Assembly (NCBI GenBank): GCA_028279505.1 | Contig: JANQNP010000028.1 | Span: forward strand, 1-64,000 | Length of the DNA stretch: 64,000 bases | Direction of reading: 5' to 3' | Source: Dehalococcoidia bacterium | GTDB taxonomy: Bacteria > Chloroflexota > Dehalococcoidia > UBA2979 | Shown here: positions 51,170-58,299 of the stretch, piece by piece | Layout of the letters: each line of letters opens with the position of its first letter | Numbering within the stretch: position 1 is the stretch's first letter | Notes under the pieces: model-generated | Databases searched by the model: none | What the model saw: only the letters and a program-made list of their open reading frames with translations | What the model was told of the DNA's origin: nothing | Made by a program: the position numbers and the translations under genes

Positions 51170-52528
51170 CTAGGCCTCGGGGGCTGCTTCCTCGAGGCGG
51201 ACGCGGTAGGCGAGCGGGCCGCGGAAGAACGGCGTGTCCCACCACTCGACGTCCTGGTCCTCGATGGGGGCGAGCCAGGCGAAGCGGTTCAGCACGCCCT
51301 CGACCGCGGCGGCGGCTTCGATGCGGGCGAGGTTGGCGCCGAGGCAGGTGTGGATGCCGCGGCCGAAGGCGAGATGGTCGCGGCTGCCGGTGTCGACGTT
51401 GAAGCGCTCGATGTCGAAGTCGGCCGGGCACTCGTAGTGGGCCGGGTCGTGGTTGGCCGCACCGTAGATCACGAGCAGCGCCTGACCCGCTTTCACCTCG
51501 GTGCCGGCGAGCGTGGTGTCGACGTGCGCGCGGCGGTAGAAGCTCTGGATCGGGGCCTCCCAGCGGAGCGCCTCTTCCATCGTCGCGGCGAGCAGCTCCG
51601 GATTGGCGCGCAGGTGGCGCTGCTGATCCGGGTTCTCGGCCAGGCCGCGGATGGTGTGGTTGATCAGGTTGGTCGTCGTCTCGTTGCCGGCGACGAGTAG
51701 CAGCACGAGGAAGGCGACCAGCTCGATGTCGGTGAGCTGCTCGCCGTCGACCTCGGCCTCGACGAGTCGGGTGATCAGGTCGTCGCGCGGGGTCTCGCGG
51801 CGGTCCTGGACCTGCTGGAGGAAGTAGAGGAAGAGCGAGTCCTCCTCGTCGACCTCGACCTCGGCGTCTTCGCCGGCGACGGACTGCTGGACGCCCTCCT
51901 CGTTGAAGCGGGCGACCTCCTCGGCGGTGTACTCGCGATCCTCGTCGGGTTCGTTCGCCAGCGCTTCCTCGGCGGCCTCGGCCACTTCCTCGAAGCTGGC
52001 GTAACCGTGCTCGGGGATGCGCCCGATGCCCTGGACGATGCGGTTGGACCAGAGCTTGAACTGCTCGAAGAGCTGAGGCGGGACGCCGATGATCTCGGCG
52101 ATCATCTGGACGGGCAGCGGGTAGGCGAGGTCGCCGACGATCTCGAGTTCACCGTCGCCGCGCTCCTCGACGGCGTTCAGTAGTTCGGTGACGTACTCGC
52201 GGATGCGCGGTTCCCAGGCCTCGTCGATCGTTCGCGGGGTGAACGCCTTGGAGACGAGCGCGCGCAGCTTCTTATGCTCCGGCTCGTCCATGTTGATCAT
52301 CGAGGGGAACTCGGGGTGCTCGAGCTGCGGGCCACCGAAGACGCTGTTCTTGCTGGAGAAGGTCTCGTGGTCCTCGAGGACCTGCTTCGCGACTTCGTAG
52401 TCGGTGACCATCCAGGCCTGGATCTCGTCGCTCCAGACCAGCGGCGCCTCGGAGCGCCAGGCGTCGTAGCCGGGGTAGGGGCACTCCTTCATCTCCGGCG
52501 TGAACGGATTGGTGTTCGTCGTTGTCAT
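51170..52528 (-). CDS. Cytochrome P450 with an acidic insertion
   Basis: The 452-residue P450 has I-helix VAGNETTTNLINHTIRGL (about 279-296), E-x-x-R in EEALR (E319, R322) and the heme loop LAFGRGIHTCLGANLARIE with Cys395. It differs from the other P450 here by a strongly acidic segment of about 45 residues (186-230, rich in Glu/Asp: DEDREYTAEE, EDAEVEVDEED), placed where the F-G loop region normally lies. That loop controls substrate entry. ATG 52528 has GGGAGG 7 nt upstream. The ferredoxin partner is unknown. It converges with the crotonase gene 60 bp away. Confidence 0.95.
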   Translation of the reverse strand: MTTTNTNPFTPEMKECPYPGYDAWRSEAPLVWSDEIQAWMVTDYEVAKQVLEDHETFSSKNSVFGGPQLEHPEFPSMINMDEPEHKKLRALVSKAFTPRTIDEAWEPRIREYVTELLNAVEERGDGELEIVGDLAYPLPVQMIAEIIGVPPQLFEQFKLWSNRIVQGIGRIPEHGYASFEEVAEAAEEALANEPDEDREYTAEEVARFNEEGVQQSVAGEDAEVEVDEEDSLFLYFLQQVQDRRETPRDDLITRLVEAEVDGEQLTDIELVAFLVLLLVAGNETTTNLINHTIRGLAENPDQQRHLRANPELLAATMEEALRWEAPIQSFYRRAHVDTTLAGTEVKAGQALLVIYGAANHDPAHYECPADFDIERFNVDTGSRDHLAFGRGIHTCLGANLARIEAAAAVEGVLNRFAWLAPIEDQDVEWWDTPFFRGPLAYRVRLEEAAPEA

Positions 52529-52592
52529 CGGTCGCCTCCCGCCGCGGTGGACCATCAGAGTGTATGGCGAGCCGCCGGGCGTGACGCAGCCG

Positions 52593-53213
52593 CTAGCGAA
52601 GCGGTTTCGCGGGGTTCCCGACGACCGTCGTGCCGGCCTCGACGTCGCGGGTGAGGACGGCTCCGGCACCGACCACCGCGTCGCGGCCGACGGTGACGTT
52701 GGGCAGGATCGTGACGCCGGCGCCGACGAACGCGCCGTCCTCGATGGTGACGCCGCCCGGCATCGTGACGCCCGGCCCGAGTTGCACGGCGGTTCCGAGC
52801 ACGCAGTCGTGGTCGACGGCGCAGTTGGTGTTGACGATCGAGAAGTCGCCGATGGTGGCGTGCGGTCCGATCACGGCGCCCGGCATCAGCGCGGTCCCGC
52901 GCCCAACGCTCGCGAACGGCGAGACCGACGCCAGGGGGTGGGCGATGGCCTCGAGGCGATGCCCGGCCTCGAGGATTGCTTCGGCGATCGGGCGTCGCCG
53001 GGCGTTCTGCGCCATGGCGACGACGAATGCGTCGCACGCCTCGATGTGGTCGGGCCAGGCGTCCGGGCCGCCGAGGACCGGACGGTCGGAGACCGTGGGC
53101 TCGGTCGCGCTGTCGTCGAGGACCGCGACCACCTCGTGACCCGCGGCCTGCGCGGCGTCGAGGATGACGCGACCCTGGCCGCCGGCGCTCATGATGACGA
53201 TGAGCTTCGACAC
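52593..53213 (-). CDS. NeuD-like left-handed beta-helix acyltransferase
   Basis: From GTG 53213 (ribosome site GGGAGG, 6 nt) the product has 206 residues. The N-terminal Rossmann-like domain is KLIVIMSAGGQGRVILDAAQ. The C-terminal part shows hexapeptide repeats: ASVGRGTALMPGAVIGPHA, NTNCAVDHDCVLGTAVQLGP and NVTVGRDAVVGAGAVLTRDV. It ends in VVGNPAKPLR. This is the NeuD/PglD family, which transfers acetyl groups from acetyl-CoA to amino sugars of surface glycans; the catalytic His is probably in VDHDC. No glycan cluster surrounds it. It lies 64 nt downstream... in transcription order it precedes nothing on this strand except the P450 gene at 51170. Confidence 0.9.
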   Translation of the reverse strand: MSKLIVIMSAGGQGRVILDAAQAAGHEVVAVLDDSATEPTVSDRPVLGGPDAWPDHIEACDAFVVAMAQNARRRPIAEAILEAGHRLEAIAHPLASVSPFASVGRGTALMPGAVIGPHATIGDFSIVNTNCAVDHDCVLGTAVQLGPGVTMPGGVTIEDGAFVGAGVTILPNVTVGRDAVVGAGAVLTRDVEAGTTVVGNPAKPLR

Positions 53214-53331
53214 GATTCGCCTCCCAGGTGCGCGGGCCTCGATGCCGAGCCTCGATGCTATGTCGACCGGCGCGGGCGGCCGCGAGAAACCCATCTTTCG
53301 ATGGATACCGGCGGGGATGCGCGGTGCCTAG

Positions 53332-53363
53332 CTTCGATCCGACGGACGGATCGAAGGAGGTGA
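53332..53363 (+). promoter_or_regulatory. Hairpin abutting a perfect Shine-Dalgarno sequence
   Basis: CTTCGATCCG (53332-53341) pairs perfectly with CGGATCGAAG (53347-53356) around a 5-nt loop. The Shine-Dalgarno AGGAGGTGA (53355-53363), complementary over nine bases to the 16S 3' end, begins inside the right arm. The GTG start is at 53367. A smaller hairpin, CCATC-TTTC-GATGG, lies at 53291-53304. The arrangement could modulate translation of the monooxygenase-like gene. Confidence 0.55.
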
Positions 53364-53366
53364 GCG

Positions 53367-53675
53367 GTGGCCGAACTGGCGCTGGTGATCAAGAGCAAGG
53401 CGCAATCCGGGAAGCGCGATGCGGTGCGGGCGCTGTACGAGGAGCACTTGGCGCCGCTGGCCGAGTCGAACGAGGCGCAGGAGGTGGTCGTCTGGTGCGA
53501 CGACGACCAGGATCCCGACGCGTTCGTGCTGTTCGAGCTCTATGCCGAGCGCTCGGCGTTCGAGGCGAACGCGGGGTCGCCCGCGTTCGGGGCGTACATG
53601 GCGGCGGCGGGGCCGTTGCTGGCCGGGCAGCCAGAGGTGCAGATGGCGACGCCGCGCTGGTCGACGGGGGTCTAG
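53367..53675 (+). CDS. Antibiotic biosynthesis monooxygenase (ABM)-domain protein
   Basis: The 102-residue single ABM domain has the ferredoxin-like strand-helix pattern: ELALVIKSKAQSGKRDAVRA, VVVWCDDDQDPDAFVLFELY and FEANAGSPAFGAYMAAAGPL. ABM proteins include cofactor-free quinone or polyketide monooxygenases and heme-degrading enzymes, but many have no known role. Its GTG start follows the strongest ribosome site in the window, partly held in a hairpin. Its stop shares CTAG with the convergent LuxR-type regulator gene, which may control it. Confidence 0.85.
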   Translation: MAELALVIKSKAQSGKRDAVRALYEEHLAPLAESNEAQEVVVWCDDDQDPDAFVLFELYAERSAFEANAGSPAFGAYMAAAGPLLAGQPEVQMATPRWSTGV

Positions 53676-54079
53676 TCGGGCGGTTGGGCCTCGGTGGGTT
53701 CGCGGTCCTCGGGCGCCTGGCCGAGCCAGGCGGCGACGAGCTGGGCGCGGTTGGAGTAGCCGGTCTTCTCGAGGACGGCGTGGACGTGGTCCTTGACGGT
53801 CGCGAGCGAGATCGAGAGCGTGTCGGCGATTTGCTGGTTGCGCATGCCGGCGGCGACGAGGGCGGCGACCTCTTGCTCGCGGCGGGTCAGCGCCTCGAAT
53901 GCCGCGTCGCGCCGCGGTCGGAGGTAGACGAGCGGCGGGTCGCCGCTGCGGTCGATCGTCAGGTCGACGTCGAGGTCGCGCGCGAGCGCGGCAATCTCGG
54001 CGATCGGTACGCCGTGAGCCGACGAGTCGATTGCGCCGAGCAGCGCGCGGACGCGGGCGCTGGTTTGTTGGTCCAGCAT
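53672..54079 (-). CDS. LuxR-type HTH regulator without receiver domain
   Basis: The 135-residue protein ends in a LuxR/GerE DNA-binding domain: FEALTRREQEVAALVAAGMR, NQQIADTLSISLATVKDHV and HAVLEKTGYSNRAQLVAAWL (about 60-125). The first 55 residues form no receiver or PAS domain I can name (VRALLGAIDSSAHGVPIAEI). Such short LuxR proteins act as transcription factors with unknown signals. It converges with the ABM gene, sharing CTAG, and diverges from the NTF2-like gene 56 bp away, both possible targets. Confidence 0.85.
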   Translation of the reverse strand: MLDQQTSARVRALLGAIDSSAHGVPIAEIAALARDLDVDLTIDRSGDPPLVYLRPRRDAAFEALTRREQEVAALVAAGMRNQQIADTLSISLATVKDHVHAVLEKTGYSNRAQLVAAWLGQAPEDREPTEAQPPD

Positions 54080-54134
54080 TGTGCGCGGAAGCTATCACGG
54101 CTGCTTCACTGAGCCAGCGTGGTTGGAGGATGCG

Positions 54135-54491
54135 ATGGATGAGCAGGAGCTGGTCAGCGCGTACTTCAGCGCGATGCGCCGCGGCGCCGAGGCGGAAGAC
54201 GAGATGATGGCGCTGTTCGCCGACGACGCCGTCTACGTCGAGCCGTTCTCCGGCGCGCCGCGTGAGTCGGTCGGGCGGGAGGCGATTCGCGGCACGCTGC
54301 GCGCCGGGTGGGCGGAGCCGCTGCCCGATATGGTCCTCGACGTTCACGAGATCGAGGTGACGGAGCGCGGGGCGCGCTCGCGCTGGACCTGCACGTCGCC
54401 CGCGCTGCCCGGTCCCGCCGAGGGCGAGGACCTGTACACGATCGAGGACGGCAAGATCACGCGTCTTGAGGTGCGCTTCCTCGAGGGGTAG
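54135..54491 (+). CDS. NTF2/SnoaL-like protein
   Basis: The 118-residue protein starts DEQELVSAYFSAMRRGAEAE followed by MMALFADDAVYVEPFSG, the typical NTF2-like opening helix and strand, and ends LYTIEDGKITRLEVRFLEG. Many such proteins are ketosteroid isomerase or limonene-epoxide hydrolase-like, or bind small ligands. ATG 54135 has GGAGG a few bases upstream. It is followed by the perfect operator TGACAACCCGTTGTCA and then the PNPOx-type gene; its own control is unclear. Confidence 0.82.
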   Translation: MDEQELVSAYFSAMRRGAEAEDEMMALFADDAVYVEPFSGAPRESVGREAIRGTLRAGWAEPLPDMVLDVHEIEVTERGARSRWTCTSPALPGPAEGEDLYTIEDGKITRLEVRFLEG

Positions 54492-54495
54492 CTCC

Positions 54496-54511
54496 TGACA
54501 ACCCGTTGTCA
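54496..54511. promoter_or_regulatory. TGACAAC-CC-GTTGTCA operator, candidate WYL/YafY site
   Basis: A perfect 7-2-7 palindrome lies 50 bp before the PNPOx-type gene (start 54562). A near copy with one mismatch (57412-57427) lies 51 bp before a VOC gene right after the WYL regulator gene. The same sequence and the same spacing in two promoters argue for a shared regulator. Confidence 0.75.
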
Positions 54512-54561
54512 CGGTCCCTCGGTAGGCTGCCAGCCGCGGGCAGCCCCGAAGGAGGAGCGCA

Positions 54562-55008
54562 ATGGCGAGTTGGCGAGAGCTGGAAGCGGCCGAGCCCGAA
54601 CTAGCGGCAGCGGGGTGGGCGCTCCTCGGGCGGGGGATCGCGTACCTCGGGACGGTGCGACCGGACGGTGGGCCTCGGGTGCATCCGATCACGCCGATCC
54701 GGTCGGGGGACGAGCTGTACGTCAGCGTGGGGAGCAGCACGACGAAGGTCCGCGACCTGCGCCTCGATGCTCGGTTCGCCCTCCATGCGTTGCCGGGCGA
54801 GGACGACGAGGAGTTCTACCTCGCGGGCGTGGTGCGCGAGGAGACTGACCCTGCCGTGAAACGGCAGGCGCACGAGGACGCGATCTTCACGCCTCGGGAG
54901 GAGGATCCGCTGATGGCGTTCGACATCGACCGGTGCCTGTGGAGCCGGTGGATCAACGTCGGACAGCCGGACACGTACCCGGAGCGACGGGTGTGGCGGC
55001 CCAGCTGA
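54562..55008 (+). CDS. PNPOx-like split-barrel protein
   Basis: This 148-residue protein has the split-barrel flavin-binding pattern. It opens GRGIAYLGTVRPDGGPRVHP with ITPIRSGDELYVSV, the strands that hold FMN or F420 phosphate, and SSTTKVRDLRLDARFALHAL. Members are pyridoxamine-phosphate-oxidase-like reductases or heme/F420 proteins. The C-terminus ends WSRWINVGQPDTYPERRVWR, which is family-like. GAAGGAGGAGCGCA before the ATG is a strong ribosome site. The operator TGACAACCCGTTGTCA just upstream suggests control by the WYL regulator at 56423. Confidence 0.87.
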   Translation: MASWRELEAAEPELAAAGWALLGRGIAYLGTVRPDGGPRVHPITPIRSGDELYVSVGSSTTKVRDLRLDARFALHALPGEDDEEFYLAGVVREETDPAVKRQAHEDAIFTPREEDPLMAFDIDRCLWSRWINVGQPDTYPERRVWRPS

Positions 55009-55132
55009 GAGGGGCGTGAGTAGCTGGGTGCCGAGGGACGTGGACGCCTAGGAGGGGCGCGTCTAGGATCGGCCCATCCAGCGCAGCCGCGTCGCGAGAC
55101 CGGGTCGTGACGTTCGCGGGAGTGCGACACGC

Positions 55133-56320
55133 ATGACGTTCGTGATCACCTCACCCTGTATCGGCACGCAAGACCAGGCGTGCGTCGATGCCTGTCCGGT
55201 GGATTGCATCCACTTCGAGGACGGCGCCGATCAGATGCTCTACATCAACCCGGTCGATTGCATCGACTGTGGCGCGTGTCAGCCGGCCTGTCCGGTCGAC
55301 GCGATCTTCCCCGAGGGCGAGGTCCCCGAGAGCGAAGCGAAGTTCATCCAGATCAACGAGCTGTGGTTCGACGACCCGGCCGCCGCGCGTGCCCAGGTTG
55401 GGGGCGACGCGCCCGCTGCCGCCACGCCAGCGCCCGCCGCCGAGGAGCCGGCCGCTGCGGAAGCGCCGGCAGAGGAGGCTCCCGCCGCCGAGGCAGCTCC
55501 TGCGGCCGAAGCGTCGGCGGAGGAAGCTCCCGCTGCCGAGGCCGCACCGGCGGAGCCCGAGCCGGAGCCGGAACCCGAGGAGATCGCGCCGTTCCGGCAG
55601 GTCTCCGCACCGAGCACGGTTGGCTCGGCCGCGCGGCCGTACCGGCCGTCGCCGGTCGGATTCGTCGCGATGGCGCTGTTCGCCGGCGTCTTCTACGCGA
55701 TGTGGGTGTTCCCAGGTCCGGAGCTGCTGACGATCGCCGACGTGGAGATCGGGGCGACCGTGGTGCTCGGACTCCCGCTCGCGATCATCGTTGGCCTGGT
55801 GTTCTTTGTCAGCCAGTGGTCGGCATTCAGCCGGTTCGCCGCGGCGGGCCCGCGCCGGACGTCGAGCTGGCGTGAGGGCGAGCTGGAGTGGCGCCGCAGC
55901 GAGGAGTCGCGCCGCGCGGAGCTGACGACGATCGTCAACCAGATCGCGGAGGATCGCTTCGCGTTCCCCAACGAGGAGAACCCGGAGCTGCGCACGTACG
56001 TGAACCTGCCGGAGCCGCAGATGGCGATCCAGGTGCAGGGCGGGATCGAGAAGCTGCTGCCCGACATCGTGGTGCTCGACAAGCCGGGTGGGCGGCCGAA
56101 GCTGATCGCGCAGGTCGAGTCGAAGGAGACGATGACCCGCGAGCAGGCCTCGTACGTCTGGGCTCGCCTCGAGATGAAGGACGCGCCGCTGCTGCTGTAC
56201 GTGCCTTCCGGCATGGCGGCGGTTGCTCGCGACTACGCGAAGGCTGCCGGGATCTCGAACGCCGAGGTTCGGACCTGGCGCCGGTTGCCGCAGGGCATGA
56301 AGGTGCTCGAGCTGAACTAG
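55133..56320 (+). CDS. Ferredoxin - membrane - PD-(D/E)XK-like fusion protein
   Basis: This 395-residue chain has an unusual plan. Residues 1-80 are an FdxA-type ferredoxin with Cys9, 17, 21, 25 and Cys43, 46, 49, 53 (C-x7-C-x3-C-x3-C and C-x2-C-x2-C-x3-C), enough for a 3Fe-4S plus 4Fe-4S or two clusters. Residues 92-150 are an Ala/Pro/Glu-rich linker. Two membrane helices follow (about 176-196 and 208-230). The C-terminal domain (about 240-395) reads GGIEKLLPDIVVLDKPGG, then LIAQVESKET: Pro310-Asp311 and Glu329-x-Lys331 fit a PD-(D/E)XK nuclease-fold motif. A ferredoxin and a nuclease-fold domain would thus share one membrane protein. A strong terminator follows. Confidence 0.85.
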   Translation: MTFVITSPCIGTQDQACVDACPVDCIHFEDGADQMLYINPVDCIDCGACQPACPVDAIFPEGEVPESEAKFIQINELWFDDPAAARAQVGGDAPAAATPAPAAEEPAAAEAPAEEAPAAEAAPAAEASAEEAPAAEAAPAEPEPEPEPEEIAPFRQVSAPSTVGSAARPYRPSPVGFVAMALFAGVFYAMWVFPGPELLTIADVEIGATVVLGLPLAIIVGLVFFVSQWSAFSRFAAAGPRRTSSWREGELEWRRSEESRRAELTTIVNQIAEDRFAFPNEENPELRTYVNLPEPQMAIQVQGGIEKLLPDIVVLDKPGGRPKLIAQVESKETMTREQASYVWARLEMKDAPLLLYVPSGMAAVARDYAKAAGISNAEVRTWRRLPQGMKVLELN

Positions 56321-56343
56321 GCAGCCGCTCCGGATCGAGAACT

Positions 56344-56372
56344 AACGAGACCGCGCTCAGCGCGGTCTCGTT
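56344..56372 (+). terminator. Perfect 13-bp hairpin terminator
   Basis: AACGAGACCGCGC (56344-56356) pairs with GCGCGGTCTCGTT (56360-56372) over 13 bp with a TCA loop, 24 bp after the ferredoxin-fusion stop. A T-containing tail (CGTTTC) follows. It separates the fusion gene from the WYL regulator gene. Confidence 0.85.
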
Positions 56373-56422
56373 CGTTTCGCGGGCGCTCACCAGCCGCGGC
56401 GCGACCGTTCTACACTCCGCGC

Positions 56423-57361
56423 ATGAAGCAGATGGATCGCCAGCTCCTGATCCTGAACCGCCTGCGGGCGGAGCGGCCGCTGCGCGCGATCGACCTCGCC
56501 GAGGAGTGCGAGTGCTCGGTGCGGACGATCTACCGCGACATCGACGCGCTGAGCGCCGCCGGCATTCCGGTGGCGGCGATGCCGGGGGAGGGCTACCGCC
56601 TCGTCGATGGTTTCCATCTGCCGCCGATCGCGTTCAGCGCCGAGGAGGCGGCTCAGCTCATGCGGGGCGCGGAGCTGGCGCGCGACCTCGGGACGGCCGA
56701 GCAGGAGGATGCGCGTCGCTCCGCCACGGCGAAGCTGGAGGCGGCGCTACCAGAGTCGACGTTCAGCGAGCTGGCGCGGCTGCGCGAGCGGGTCCGGGCC
56801 GAGCCATGGCCGCGACGACTGCCCTCGAAGTGGCTCGGGGTGCTGTTGGAGGCGACGCTGAGCGACCGCGTGGTACGGCTTCGGTACCACTCGTTCCGCG
56901 GCGACGAGGTGACGGAGCGCGACGTCGAGCCGCACCACCTCAGCTACTACGCGGTGGACTGGCACGTGCGCGGTTACTGCCGGCTCCGCGAAGAGGGGCG
57001 GGACTTCCGCCTCGCCCGGATTCAACACGCCGAGCTACTCGACGAGCGGTTCGAGCGGCGTGCGCAGCTGATGGAGTCCCCGGGGGAGGTCGCGGAGCCT
57101 CGTGATCCGCCGATCGAGGTCCGGGTCTGGTTTGCGGACTCGATGCTGCCGTGGGTGCGCGAGGAGCTACCGTACGGGTTCGTCGAGGAGGAGCCGGCCG
57201 AGGGCGGCGCGGTATTCCTCGTTGAGTCGCACGACCAGCGGCGGTTGCTGCCGTGGATCCTCCGCTGGGGCGCGGCCGCGCGGGTCGTGTCGCCGCCGGA
57301 GATCGCCTCCGCGATCCGTGCCGAGTCGGAGGCGATGCTGCGCTCGTACGCCGGCGCGTAG
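56423..57361 (+). CDS. WYL-domain transcriptional regulator (YafY type)
   Basis: The 312-residue protein has an N-terminal DeoR-like HTH (QLLILNRLRAERPLRAIDLA, RTIYRDIDALSAAGIPVAAM) and a WYL domain (residues about 140-215). In it the ligand strand reads VVRLRYHSFRGDEVTERDVE and DWHVRGYCRLREEGRDFRLA. A C-terminal WCX-like extension follows. WYL domains sense nucleic acids or small ligands. The next gene is preceded by an operator matching the one at 54496, so this is the likely regulator of two small genes. No strong ribosome site precedes the ATG. Confidence 0.93.
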   Translation: MKQMDRQLLILNRLRAERPLRAIDLAEECECSVRTIYRDIDALSAAGIPVAAMPGEGYRLVDGFHLPPIAFSAEEAAQLMRGAELARDLGTAEQEDARRSATAKLEAALPESTFSELARLRERVRAEPWPRRLPSKWLGVLLEATLSDRVVRLRYHSFRGDEVTERDVEPHHLSYYAVDWHVRGYCRLREEGRDFRLARIQHAELLDERFERRAQLMESPGEVAEPRDPPIEVRVWFADSMLPWVREELPYGFVEEEPAEGGAVFLVESHDQRRLLPWILRWGAAARVVSPPEIASAIRAESEAMLRSYAGA

Positions 57362-57411
57362 CGCGCCGTTTCACGGGCGTGGTTGCCAATTTCCCGACCG
57401 CCGATCACTAC

Positions 57412-57427
57412 TGACAACCCGCTGTCA
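57412..57427. promoter_or_regulatory. TGACAACCCGCTGTCA operator, second WYL site
   Basis: This site differs from 54496-54511 at one base and keeps the TGACA/TGTCA arms. It begins 50 bp after the WYL regulator stop and ends 51 bp before the VOC start at 57479. Its place between regulator and target is typical for local repression. Confidence 0.75.
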
Positions 57428-57478
57428 TCGCGCCTCGATACGGTCCGATCTCGAATCGGAATTGCAGAGGAGTGAGTC

Positions 57479-57838
57479 ATGGAAGTCACGAGTTTCAACA
57501 TCAACGTCACCAGCGAGCACCCGGAGCGGCTCGCCGCGTTCTATCGCGACGTGGTTGGGCTGGAGCAGAACACCGAGATGGGCGAGGGCGCCTTCAACGT
57601 GGCCGGCGCTAACTTCATCGTCGACGGTCACAGCGAGACCAAGGGGGAGAACCAGGATCCGCAGCGGACGCTGATCAACTTCTTCGTCGAAGACCTCGCG
57701 GCGGAGCAACAGCGGCTCGAGGCAGAGGGCGTGAAGTTCATTCGCAGCGCGGGCAAGGAGTTTTGGGGTGGCGTGATCTCGACGTTCGTCGACCCCGACG
57801 GCAACTACGCGCAGCTAATCGAGTTCCGGCCGGAGTAA
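57479..57838 (+). CDS. VOC-family (glyoxalase-fold) protein
   Basis: This 119-residue protein opens SFNINVTSEHPERLAAFYRD and ends STFVDPDGNYAQLIEFRPE, where DPDGNYAQL is a classic VOC strand with the metal-site Glu nearby. The middle LINFFVEDLAAEQQRLEAEG is the second VOC unit's helix. It could be a glyoxalase-like or dioxygenase-like enzyme. Its promoter carries the WYL operator, making it the clearest target of the adjacent regulator. Its TAA overlaps an in-frame ATG of the next gene region (TAATG). Confidence 0.88.
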   Translation: MEVTSFNINVTSEHPERLAAFYRDVVGLEQNTEMGEGAFNVAGANFIVDGHSETKGENQDPQRTLINFFVEDLAAEQQRLEAEGVKFIRSAGKEFWGGVISTFVDPDGNYAQLIEFRPE

Positions 57839-57876
57839 TGGCTCCGCCATCGAGCTCGTCTGTGAGGGAGCGACGG

Positions 57877-58275
57877 ATGATTGCGCAGATGGAGTGGGCC
57901 ACCGCGGCCCGTGTCGCGGCTACCAGCCCGGAGCAGTTGCTGGAGCTGTTCGATCGACACCTCCGAGACGGGGACCTCGAGGCGCTGGCAGCGCTATACG
58001 AGCCGGAGGCGGTGTTCTTCACCGCCTCCGGCGATCGGCTGAGCGGTCGAGATGAGATCCGGGCAGGGCTAGCCGACCTCGTGGCGCTCGAGCCCACGGT
58101 CGGGGTGCGTGCCGTACAAGTGCTCTCGGCGGGGGCGACCGCCCTCGTGATCAGCGACTGGTCGATGGGGGTGCGCGAGCTGGGCGGATCGCCGATTCGC
58201 GTACCCGGCTCGGGTGCGGCGGTGGTCCGCCGGCAGTCCGATGGCGAGTGGCTGATCGCGATCGACCACCCGTAG
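57877..58275 (+). CDS. NTF2/SnoaL-like protein
   Basis: From ATG 57877 the product has 132 residues: SPEQLLELFDRHLRDGDLEA, LAALYEPEAVFFTASGDRLS and GRDEIRAGLADLVALEPTV are typical of the DUF4440/SnoaL group. GAGGGAG 8 nt upstream supports this start; ATG 57838 in the TAATG overlap with the VOC gene is an alternative that would couple translation. It is probably in the same operon as the VOC gene and therefore also under the WYL operator. Its function is not assigned. Confidence 0.82.
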   Translation: MIAQMEWATAARVAATSPEQLLELFDRHLRDGDLEALAALYEPEAVFFTASGDRLSGRDEIRAGLADLVALEPTVGVRAVQVLSAGATALVISDWSMGVRELGGSPIRVPGSGAAVVRRQSDGEWLIAIDHP

Positions 58276-58299
58276 GCGCCGGCGCGGCGCGTTCGAGGG

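Noticed and set aside
55429..55590. Ala/Pro/Glu tandem repeats as a DNA repeat element
   Set aside because: They follow codon triplets inside the ferredoxin-fusion gene and form its protein linker. They are not a CRISPR or mobile repeat.
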